64,000 nucleotides of DNA. Origin: Rhodopirellula sp. (GTDB lineage: Bacteria > Planctomycetota > Planctomycetia > Pirellulales > Pirellulaceae). This document shows, piece after piece, positions 57,105-64,000 of this stretch (positions are counted from its first letter, which is position 1; every line of letters begins with the position of its first letter). The notes beneath the pieces are model-generated. The model was not told where the DNA came from, ran no database searches, and was given only the letters and a program-made list of their open reading frames with translations. The position numbers and the translations under genes are program-made. The DNA lies in assembly GCA_002689655.1 (NCBI GenBank), contig NZHC01000015.1:1-64000 (forward strand), given 5' to 3'.

Positions 57105-58832
57105 TTAACCCCTCAATTCGCCGATCGAATCGGGACTTGTGTTCGCCGTGTCGCTGGCGGCAAGAGTTGCCATCAGCAAGGGGCGGGGGCGTTGTCTGGG
57201 ACCATTCAATAAGTTGCCCAACCACGTGTATCGAACGCAAAGATGGTAAGTAATGAGCAAACTGATGGTGGTTACGCCAAACACGAGAGTGAACTTGACG
57301 AGTGCGGGAAGTGGCCAGTCGCATACGATAAACTGCAAAATTAGTACTAATGGCATGTGTGCCACGTACAGCCAGTATGATGAATCCGAGATGTATCGCA
57401 GTGACTTCCTTTCTTGGTGAAGCATGCTGCGGACCATCCCCATTGAGCCACAAGTCACTGTCCACGCGAACAGTACCTGAACAAGGAGAAAGACAAAGCG
57501 GTGGTATTCTTCTGGGAGTGTTTTTAGGATCTCCGACTCAGCACTTATGAATACCATTCCCAAGGGAAACAGGATGAAGGCTGCGAACGGAAGAGTGAGG
57601 TACCAACGCTTTCCCAGTCGGCCTGTTTCGTCCTTGCAGTCGTAATACAAAGCACCAAAGCCAAAGAAAATTGCATAGTAAAAGAACACTTGCGGTAGCG
57701 GCAGAAGACCGACTGACGTGTCTGGTCCGAAACTTGGACTTTCAAGGCCCATGAAGGTCTGCGGTAGCATGGTGAGGGGCACCAGCCAGAGGTACCTGAG
57801 AGGTGAAGCGGTAAACCACTGTGGGATGTTGTGTATCTTGAGGGTGTCCAGCGCGACGGCATAAATGGAGAAGCCAAGAACTAACCAACATAGGAACCAC
57901 AAGAACCAAAGATGGTGAAATACAGGGAAAAGAAAAAACAGACCAAACAGAGCCGTGGCAGTGTTTTCGGCCTCAGTTCTCAGATTCGTGGCAATCTTTT
58001 GCCGTCCTTTTTTAATTTCGTTCTGATCGAATTCAGTATCCATCAGGTTCGCAACCACCTGAGTAGTAGGCCAGTCAACTTTTAGGTTGTCTGCTGGCGT
58101 AGCCTGATAGTTGTTTTGAGCTGAAAGGTCAGCCTCAGCATCTATCAATTGCGCAGCGATTTCGGCCCGCCCCAGAACGCAGGCCCAGTGAAGAGGTGTG
58201 GAATTATCAAGCGATCTCTGGTTGGGGTCAGCACCGTTCTTCAGTAGCCAAGTCACGACAGCAGTTTGGTTTCCGATAACGGCTTCACCAAGCGGTGTTG
58301 TCCCAGAGTCTGGTTGTCGAGCGTTGAGGTCTGCACCGGCATCGGTCAGCATTTCGAGTTCAGCAATGTCCCCACTTCTGGATGCTTCCCAAATTCCATC
58401 TCTAACGGTGGCTTGGGCTCTATTCTCCACCACATTTTCCAAGTCAGATTGACTCTGGACAATGCTGATGAAAATACTCACGACCCAAAGCAGTGGAATG
58501 ATCGTCCACATGCCGAGTATCAGTGGCAGTAGGATTCTTTTGCAACGTTGTTTGAAAAGACCTGTAAGACCAGCCTTGCGCCATAGCATGGCTGTGAAAA
58601 AACCACTGATTAGAAAAAACAGTGGCATACGAAAACCGTGAATGAAACTAAACAGGTAGTAGAAGAATTCACTTTGTTGAGAGTCTCTAACGATCCATGG
58701 AATGGGAGCAAAAGACAGGGCACTGTGCAGCACGATTCCCAGCAACATGGCGATCGCCCGTAACGCGTCGAGATCGTGTCGGCGTCGCAGCGTAGGGACA
58801 TTGGGTCTGGTTTGGGGCAGTGGCTGATTCAT
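57105..58832 (-). CDS. Acyltransferase-3 family protein with inserted ankyrin repeats
   Basis: This is a 575-residue membrane protein of the acyltransferase-3 (OafA/YrhL-like) type, which acetylate or acylate surface glycans. Helix 1 contains RAIAMLLGIVLHSAL with His36. Further helices lie at 57-84, 100-126 and then 292 onward. Between them, residues about 144-255 form a soluble block of three ankyrin-like repeats (GTTPLGEAVIGNQTAVVTWL, NGADPN, NSTPLHWACVLGRAEIAAQL), so the insertion sits in a loop of the membrane domain. The domain mixture is unusual; the partner bound by the repeats is unknown. Confidence 0.85.
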   Translation of the reverse strand: MNQPLPQTRPNVPTLRRRHDLDALRAIAMLLGIVLHSALSFAPIPWIVRDSQQSEFFYYLFSFIHGFRMPLFFLISGFFTAMLWRKAGLTGLFKQRCKRILLPLILGMWTIIPLLWVVSIFISIVQSQSDLENVVENRAQATVRDGIWEASRSGDIAELEMLTDAGADLNARQPDSGTTPLGEAVIGNQTAVVTWLLKNGADPNQRSLDNSTPLHWACVLGRAEIAAQLIDAEADLSAQNNYQATPADNLKVDWPTTQVVANLMDTEFDQNEIKKGRQKIATNLRTEAENTATALFGLFFLFPVFHHLWFLWFLCWLVLGFSIYAVALDTLKIHNIPQWFTASPLRYLWLVPLTMLPQTFMGLESPSFGPDTSVGLLPLPQVFFYYAIFFGFGALYYDCKDETGRLGKRWYLTLPFAAFILFPLGMVFISAESEILKTLPEEYHRFVFLLVQVLFAWTVTCGSMGMVRSMLHQERKSLRYISDSSYWLYVAHMPLVLILQFIVCDWPLPALVKFTLVFGVTTISLLITYHLCVRYTWLGNLLNGPRQRPRPLLMATLAASDTANTSPDSIGELRG

Positions 58833-58959
58833 CAGATTTTTGACTCCTAAACGCTTGAATGAAGTTTAGAAAATCGCTTTAAAATGATTGTCAGAGCAGG
58901 CTGTTGTGAAATCAAAAGAAGATTGCACTTTCGAAACTGGGTGTTCATAGTGCTGCGGG

Positions 58960-60273
58960 CTATTCGTGTCTTAGAGCATCAATTGGGTTCATGTATGCCG
59001 CGCGGCGAGCTGGGTAAACGCCAAAAATCAAACCGACTCCCAATGAGATCAAGAGTGAAAGACCAACGGACCAAAATGCGATTCTTGGCTCGAGGGTCAA
59101 AACAGTCGGCGGCAATAAGTCGGGGTCGATCAGAAGCACGACATAACGCAAGAAGTGGAATAATGGCTTGCACAGCAAACCAAATAGAACACCCAGTAGG
59201 CCTCCGCTGCCAGTCAACACCAGAGTTTCGGTCAAGAATTGCGAAACGATGTCACTTCGTTGTGCACCCAACGCGCGTCGAATCCCGATTTCTCGCGTTC
59301 GTTCGGTAACCGTGGCCAGCATGATGTTCATGATGCCGATACCACCCACAAAAAGTGAGATGCCAGCGATCACCACCAATAGCACGTTAAACATTGCTCT
59401 TGTGCGTGCTGCCTGTGCCAGGAGTTCCTTGGGTACTACGACAGCATAATCTTCCTGTTTGTGAGTTTCCTTTAACAGCAGCTCAACAATCGCTGCCGTT
59501 GCATCGACAGTTTCGATGTCGTCGACCGTTAAAGTAATTTGAGTCAGCTCGACTATTTCTCCGCGAAAATTAAAGCCTTCCCCCTGACGAGTCATGATTT
59601 GGTCGCCAACACGCTGCTCAAATGTCTTCAGCGGGATGTAGGCATCAAAGGCATAATCGCGTGCTTCGAGGCTGCCACCAATCGCGGCCGCGGCTGCTCT
59701 GGGTTTCGTTTGACCGATGACAGTGTATACATCACTCTGAACGCCTACTTTTTTTCCAATCGGATTGCCGAGAGGAAATAGTCTTTTTGCTGTTTGGTCC
59801 GCTAGTATAATGACGTTGACACCATCGTCTTGTGGAGCCATCCATCTGCCGCGTGCAATCTGAAGATGATTCAGATCAAGGTACTCACGTGTGCATCCCA
59901 CTAGATTGACATCCGCAGTTCTGCCATCAACAAGAAACTGTCGCTTCAGCTCCCGCATGGGAACTGCGCTACTGATGGTTGGAACGTTGGCAAGGATTCG
60001 TCGATAGTCCTTCCTCAGCAACCCATACGTCTTGACTCTCTCTGCGGCATTATCTGCTGACTGCGGTTCGACGCTCCGAATGATGATGTTCTTGGCACCC
60101 AGTTCCATGATCTGCTGTTGTGCGTCGTAGCTGACACCTTCGCCCATTGCTACCAACCAGATGACGGTCGTTGTTCCAATGAAGATACCGAGTGCAGCCA
60201 GAGAGGATCGCATCTTTTGCAGCAGTAGACTTTTAACACCCAGTCCCAGGGTTTGTACCAGTAGCTTGCTCAT
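58960..60273 (-). CDS. MacB/FtsX-type ABC transporter permease
   Basis: This is a 437-residue permease with one N-terminal membrane segment, a large external MacB-PCD-like domain (about 50-290) and three C-terminal segments (near 310, 360 and 400), the layout of MacB/FtsX permeases. The conserved RTREIGIRRALGAQRSDI is present near 335-352. It overlaps the membrane-fusion gene by 4 bp (ATGA). No ATP-binding subunit is adjacent in the window, so the ATPase must be encoded elsewhere. Likely exports lipoproteins or peptides or acts in efflux; specificity unknown. Confidence 0.9.
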   Translation of the reverse strand: MSKLLVQTLGLGVKSLLLQKMRSSLAALGIFIGTTTVIWLVAMGEGVSYDAQQQIMELGAKNIIIRSVEPQSADNAAERVKTYGLLRKDYRRILANVPTISSAVPMRELKRQFLVDGRTADVNLVGCTREYLDLNHLQIARGRWMAPQDDGVNVIILADQTAKRLFPLGNPIGKKVGVQSDVYTVIGQTKPRAAAAAIGGSLEARDYAFDAYIPLKTFEQRVGDQIMTRQGEGFNFRGEIVELTQITLTVDDIETVDATAAIVELLLKETHKQEDYAVVVPKELLAQAARTRAMFNVLLVVIAGISLFVGGIGIMNIMLATVTERTREIGIRRALGAQRSDIVSQFLTETLVLTGSGGLLGVLFGLLCKPLFHFLRYVVLLIDPDLLPPTVLTLEPRIAFWSVGLSLLISLGVGLIFGVYPARRAAYMNPIDALRHE

Positions 60274-61904
60274 TTTCCTTTGGCCGCTTTCAGGGCAGCG
60301 CTCAGTTCAGAGCTGCTGATTTTATTGTCCTTGTTGGCATCAATTTTGGAAAAGTTTGCTTGATCTTTTGCGGGTAGTTCCGTCTTTTGTAAAAATCCAT
60401 CGCCATTCTTATCCGCGGCTTTCAGTATTTTTTGGCTGTCGGTCTCCACTTTCTTTGTAGTGTCGGCTGAACCACTTGTCTTGGTTGCTGCTTTGGCTCC
60501 TTGCTCTTTTTTCTCCGGCGATGTGCCAACGGACCGGCTGCTTCCCTCACTGGAGCTCCCTGGTTTCAAAGCCTCCTGTTCTGCTTGTTCCAGATGAGAA
60601 AGTGGATTGAGCACAACCTCATCTCCCTCTGATAATCCGGACTCAACCACGGTGTACTCATCGTTGGTATCACCCAAGGTCACACGTCTTCTTTCGATCT
60701 GGCCGTCCTTGCGAATCCAGCATAAGAAGCCATCGGATGATTCGACGACCGCAGCCACAGGCACTTTGAGAACGTCGGTGTAACTGGCGAGGACAATATC
60801 CACGACCGCGCTCATGCCCGGTTTGAGTCCGGGTTGGGGATCCAAGCGAATCAAGGTGTCGTACTTCACCATGTTGCCCGTCCACCAGCCTGCTGGACGG
60901 GTGACTTCGGCAATCTCGTTCACTTTGCCTGTCAATTCCAGATCCTGCAATGCAACTTTGGCGATCATTCCAATCTGAAGACGGCCCACTTTCGATTCGT
61001 GAACTCCAACCTTCACCTGCATCTTGCTTGTGTCTGGAATCATGAGAAGTGTTTGTTGCTCTCGCACACGAGCACCTTCTTCGATGTCGGGGGTCTCTTT
61101 CCACTCTGCAGCAGATGGGAAAATGACCATGCCCTCTGCTGGGGCAGTAATGATGCAATTTGTCAGCTGCTCCTTGTCACGGTCAAGCCTGTCTTTCGCA
61201 AGTTTCAGTGATGCTTTCTCTGCTGCCAGTCTTGCGTCTGCAGCGTTGAGTGCGCTTTGTAATTGTTGAAGCGTCTTTTTCTTCTTGTAGCGGTCAAGGG
61301 TCTCAAGCTTACTCTTTTGCAATTCAAGGTCTTTGCGTGCTGAGTCGACTGCATATTGCTCACTCTCCATTTGAAGTGATCCGAACATGCCCTTGGATGC
61401 GAGACGCAAGGAAGACTCAAATGCCAGTTGCCGCTTCTTGACCATTTCCTCAGAGTCGAAAATGGACTTTTCAATTGTATTGCGCTCTTCGAGATAGGTG
61501 CCGTTGAGATACTCTTCAATGTTGGTTTTTGCAACGTCGACTTCGCTTTGTGCAATGATCTCATTGGCCACTGCACGTTCAAAAGTAATCTGTTGCTGGG
61601 TGATGTTGTCTTCGATCAAAGACGTGTCCATGCGAATCAGTTCTTCTCCAGTCTCGACAATCGTGCCCGTCTCAATCACCCAAAGCACAGTGCTGCCACC
61701 CTTGACCATGCATTTGATCTCCTCATTGTTGGAACTCTCCAGCATTCCGTTTTCGGTGACAGTAACACTGAGGTCACCGCGGCTGACTTTGTAGGTCATG
61801 AGCGATTTGTCAGCGGCGCTGCCATCCTGTTCTTGCAAAAATGGAACTGCTCCAGCCGCAATTGCCGCAATTGCTGTGATGCCGATTACTGTTTTGATCC
61901 ACAT
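60270..61904 (-). CDS. HlyD/MacA-type membrane fusion protein with C-terminal EF-hands
   Basis: This is a 544-residue adaptor from the ATG at 61904, with an N-terminal membrane anchor (TVIGITAIAAIAAGAVPFL). It has a lipoyl half-motif near 45-80, a coiled coil at about 90-230, a beta-barrel region and a C-terminal barrel (GDTNDEYTVVESGLSEGDEVVL). Two EF-hand-like loops follow: DKNGDGFLQKTELP and DANKDNKISSSELS, with good Ca2+ ligand positions. EF-hands on a fusion protein are unusual and suggest calcium control of pump assembly. The linker before them is Ser/Lys-rich. Confidence 0.85.
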   Translation of the reverse strand: MWIKTVIGITAIAAIAAGAVPFLQEQDGSAADKSLMTYKVSRGDLSVTVTENGMLESSNNEEIKCMVKGGSTVLWVIETGTIVETGEELIRMDTSLIEDNITQQQITFERAVANEIIAQSEVDVAKTNIEEYLNGTYLEERNTIEKSIFDSEEMVKKRQLAFESSLRLASKGMFGSLQMESEQYAVDSARKDLELQKSKLETLDRYKKKKTLQQLQSALNAADARLAAEKASLKLAKDRLDRDKEQLTNCIITAPAEGMVIFPSAAEWKETPDIEEGARVREQQTLLMIPDTSKMQVKVGVHESKVGRLQIGMIAKVALQDLELTGKVNEIAEVTRPAGWWTGNMVKYDTLIRLDPQPGLKPGMSAVVDIVLASYTDVLKVPVAAVVESSDGFLCWIRKDGQIERRRVTLGDTNDEYTVVESGLSEGDEVVLNPLSHLEQAEQEALKPGSSSEGSSRSVGTSPEKKEQGAKAATKTSGSADTTKKVETDSQKILKAADKNGDGFLQKTELPAKDQANFSKIDANKDNKISSSELSAALKAAKGK

Positions 61905-62517
61905 GGTCTTTTGCCTTCTTCGGAAGGTTGATATGAGTGAATTTGTCTGTCGCAGAGGATGGTGCACAGGCAATTGTAATTACCATGTGCAATTCCTCAG
62001 TCTAACTACCAGCATGAATCCGCATCGATGGAACTCATGTTTCCCTAAGCACTGCTGTCGTCGCCGCTAGTGGGTTTCTTGTAAGCGAAAACGGATTTTG
62101 CGGCGTCGCCCAGCACGCTCAGGGGCCCAGCACGCTCAGGGGCCCAGCATGCTCAGGGTAGAATTTCCTGACCTAGCAATACTATCGCAGCCAAGGGCCG
62201 TTGGAAAAACGGCTTTCCGGTATCGTTTTGTAACTGGGCGTTGGGCGACCCATCATGGCTTACCTAATCGTTGGGAAGCTCATCTTGCATTGGGAATCGG
62301 ACGCTCATTGGGGCTGGTTCTGCCTGTGTCGACTGATGTTCACTAGGTGGCAGACGCCGTGGCAACGTCCTACTCAGGCTGAAATACCGTGATCAGCTAA
62401 TCTGTCTGACCTGCCGTTTTGGAAGTTAATTCGTGCAGACAGATTAGCTTCACGTGGGGATCTGCTACCAAATTACACGTCACTCTGGCAGTCCAATGAT
62501 CAAGGAATGGTCCCAAC
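61905..62517. other. Intergenic region with a 17-bp tandem repeat
   Basis: These 613 bp lie between the fusion-protein gene and a decayed gene. The only clear structure is the 17-bp repeat at 62109-62158. No RNA gene or real ORF is seen; the open frame over the repeat has no family match. Confidence 0.4.
62109..62158. repeat. 17-bp tandem repeat, nearly three copies
   Basis: Units of cccagcacgctcagggg repeat twice at 62109-62142, followed by a third copy with one mismatch (cccagcatgctcaggg, 62143-62158). GC-rich and not coding. Confidence 0.9.
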
Positions 62518-63275
62518 GTGATGCCTAAATTTCAGTGTTCATGCTCGTTCGGATTCGGTGTTCGGGCTGCGTGTTGCAACTATTTAACCTTTCTTTTATC
62601 TCAGGGCAGCAAGATGTTTTTGTCTCTGCCAAAATGTGAGAGCTCACGCGGCCCCATCTTGCCTGAATTGCTGGAAAGAATTCCTAACGCCCCATTTTCT
62701 TTTTTTATACTTCTCCCGCCATTTGCTGTCGTGTTCTTAGAGTACGCACCGCCTGTTCAGGCTCAGGAGGTTGAGGAGAAAGTCACTGATTCCGTGTTCA
62801 CTGGCTCGCAGTTGGGAGAAGCATTGCCTGGATTTAAAGTCACTTCGCTTACAGGTGAATTCGAGGGAAAGATTTTGATCCCGTTAGTGATGCCACGGGT
62901 CAGCCCATTGTTGTTGTCTTCTGTTCAGGAGTTGACTCGGTCGGGGTTTGGATTGATGAGAGTCGTGACTCAATTTTCAGCGGAACGGAAAGAGAAGGAA
63001 ATGAATGTCGCTGTCGTGTTTTTGACAGATGATGCAACAGCAACAGCGAAGTGGTCAAAAAATGTCCAACGCACGTTCAGTGACAACGTGCAATACGGGA
63101 TGTTCACGGAAGGCAAGGAAATGCTGTTGTGTATGGTCTCAGCCGGAAGGTGATTGTCACGGTTCTGGTTGGTAACCAGGGAATGGTGACCGGGGATTTT
63201 GCACTCGTCCAGCCACAGTTGCAGGTGGATAGGCCCGCGATTCTTGAGTCCGCAGGTTGCCAACCATGGCATCGA
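62518..63275 (+). pseudogene. Decayed thioredoxin-like secreted protein
   Basis: The plus strand holds a broken version of a planctomycete thioredoxin-like secreted protein. Pieces in three frames line up: GEALPGFKVTSLTGEFEGK in the first frame, DFDPVSDATGQPIVVVF in a second, ELTRSGFGLMRVV back in the first with NVAVVFLTDDATATAKWSK and NVQRTFSDNVQYGMFTEG, then GNAVVYGLSRKVIVTVLVG and FALVQPQLQ in a third. That needs a one-base loss near 62870, a one-base gain near 62925 and another loss near 63116. The nearest continuous frame (62518-63153) is therefore not a real gene end to end. Not functional. Confidence 0.75.
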
Positions 63276-63319
63276 TCAGCAAAGAGAGCACGGTCAGGCT
63301 GTGGTAGTCGACCATTGGT

Positions 63320-63590
63320 CGGTTGGTTCGATTTTTTCGAATCGATGCCGTTCCACTTGTAATGACGTGGGGCCAGCAGGGTGCATGGTTGGCAGTTGCC
63401 TGTGATGATGGAACCGTGCGTGTTATCAATCCTGATACAATGAAAGCAACAGCAAAAGTCAGTGCGAATGATTTATGGTGGTACGGAATTAGGGTGGTAC
63501 GTCATTCAAGCTCATCCCGGGGATGGAAGCTTGGCTGTTGGTAGTCGACAGCAACGTTTGGCTGAAGACGATTTTGTTGACAACGAATGA
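63320..63590 (+). pseudogene. Decayed WD40-repeat fragment
   Basis: A plus-strand frame reads GAWLAVACDDGTVRVINPDTM and KATAKVSANDLWW, which is one clear WD40 blade. Near 63495 the frame shifts, and the next blade continues as VIQAHPGDGSLAVGSRQQRL. A stop at 63588-63590 ends the second frame. Only about one and a half blades remain, so it is a fragment of a WD40 protein, many of which are secreted in planctomycetes. It lies directly between the thioredoxin-like fragment and the next gene. Confidence 0.7.
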
Positions 63591-63640
63591 TTTTTAAATT
63601 TGGTTCATCGTCTGCATGGAACGATGAGCCAATACTCAGT

Positions 63641-63646
63641 AAGGAG
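63641..63646 (+). promoter_or_regulatory. Shine-Dalgarno site of the right-edge gene
   Basis: AAGGAG lies 9 bases before the ATG at 63656. It supports that start for the gene that runs off the window. Confidence 0.7.
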
Positions 63647-63655
63647 ATTACCTAG

Positions 63656-64000
63656 ATGCGACCTGATGCGAAGAAAATGTTCATTCTGGCTTGCTCGCAC
63701 TTCGTAAGTGCAACCTGCAAACGACGAGTCCGAAATGGAATCGGCTTTGGTTTTAGTGTTGTGGTACTCAACGCCTGCGTTGGTTTTTCTGGTTTCAATT
63801 ATTCTGTTGCCCATGCAGAAAATGACAATGAAGATGGAGGATTGAATCTTTTTATTCTCTCAGGTCAATCGAACATGGCGGGGATGAAGCCGGAGGAGTC
63901 CTTCACACCCGCGGTTGAAAAGGCATTCGGGAAAGACCGAGTGCTGGTGGTTAAAGATGCTCATGGTGGTCAGCCTATTCGGAGATGGTACAAGGGCTGG
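63656..64000 (+). CDS. Sialate-O-acetylesterase/SGNH-type protein, 5' part only
   Basis: The frame is open for 115 codons to the window edge. The N-terminus has a basic stretch and a hydrophobic segment (GIGFGFSVVVLNACVGFSGF) before an AHA cleavage site, so export is likely. Residues about 71-81 read NLFILSGQSNM, the block-I motif of the sialate O-acetylesterase (SASA) domain with the catalytic serine in GQSNM, followed by FGKDRVLVVKDAHGGQPIRRW, a typical continuation. Members deacetylate sugars on polysaccharides. The 3' end is outside the window, so completeness is unknown. Confidence 0.85.
   Translation, partial: MRPDAKKMFILACSHFVSATCKRRVRNGIGFGFSVVVLNACVGFSGFNYSVAHAENDNEDGGLNLFILSGQSNMAGMKPEESFTPAVEKAFGKDRVLVVKDAHGGQPIRRWYKGW

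Noticed and set aside
62518-63153. Intact 211-residue hypothetical gene
   Set aside because: The frame joins pieces of a thioredoxin-like family only with frameshifts at about 62870, 62925 and 63116, so it is a pseudogene.

Overview
The window looks like a chromosomal segment of a planctomycete, probably from the Pirellulales/Rhodopirellula side of the phylum. The evidence is family-level: a DUF1552 protein beside a DUF1587/1592/1588/1585 cytochrome-like protein, a ThuA-like secreted protein, an ECF sigma factor next to a Ser/Thr kinase with TPR repeats, a secreted/membrane protein carrying an LEPR-XLL-like N-terminal motif, and many large secreted or membrane proteins of unknown function. 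Genes sit on both strands, are loosely packed, and most operons have two or three genes. There is no rRNA, CRISPR array, prophage or recognisable intact insertion sequence. One tRNA-Gly(CCC) is present.

Layout. 1-5.5 kb: a 15-bp tandem repeat array, then the DUF1552/DUF1592 pair (minus) and a lipase-like hydrolase (plus). 5.6-9.1 kb: a 1,167-residue protein that may be a PPi-type PEP carboxykinase. 9.4-16.9 kb: a ThuA-like protein, fructosamine-kinase-like protein, hisF, a frameshifted concanavalin-like gene, purH-trpC overlapping at TAATG, and a diadenylate-cyclase-like protein. 17-25.8 kb: a long secreted protein, a 2x[4Fe-4S] protein, purL, tyrA and ribBA. 25.9-30.9 kb: a secreted esterase with 15-bp coding repeats, a class I glutamine amidotransferase, then a three-gene redox module. 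31.2-42.2 kb: phosphofructokinase, a cytochrome-oxidase-III-like protein, tRNA-Gly, a DgcA/DgcN-type pair, a membrane-embedded MutS-family ATPase, a polytopic membrane protein, and a class III aminotransferase with astA. 42.2-49.4 kb: a dead HD-GYP gene, the ECF/kinase/LEPR operon and a dead MDP-1 phosphatase fragment. 49.4-62 kb: a clan-CD-like peptidase, a 1,988-residue membrane protein, an acyltransferase with an ankyrin insertion, and an ABC permease with an EF-hand membrane-fusion protein. 62.5-64 kb: decayed thioredoxin-like and WD40 sequences and the start of a sialate-O-acetylesterase-like gene.

How the genes work together. The housekeeping genes (hisF, purH, trpC, purL, tyrA, ribBA, pfk) are scattered rather than in pathway operons. 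The most system-like group is 27.97-30.89 kb. It encodes a cytoplasmic protein with two cyclic-nucleotide-binding-like domains fused to four [4Fe-4S] motifs, a membrane protein with two H-x13-H pairs (a diheme b-type arrangement), and a small tail-anchored protein; together these suggest a ligand-gated electron conduit across the membrane. A second group is the ECF sigma / Ser-Thr kinase / LEPR-type membrane protein operon, with overlapping reading frames that suggest a coupled signalling unit. The DgcN/DgcA pair suggests D-glutamate use.

Four apparently gene-free or hypothetical stretches are pseudogenes when translated in all frames: HD-GYP at 42.2-43.1 kb, MDP-1 at 48.6-48.9 kb, thioredoxin-like at 62.5-63.3 kb, and WD40 at 63.3-63.6 kb. 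A frameshifted concanavalin-like gene lies at 12.3-13.0 kb. All family assignments come from reading motifs by eye; no database search was run.
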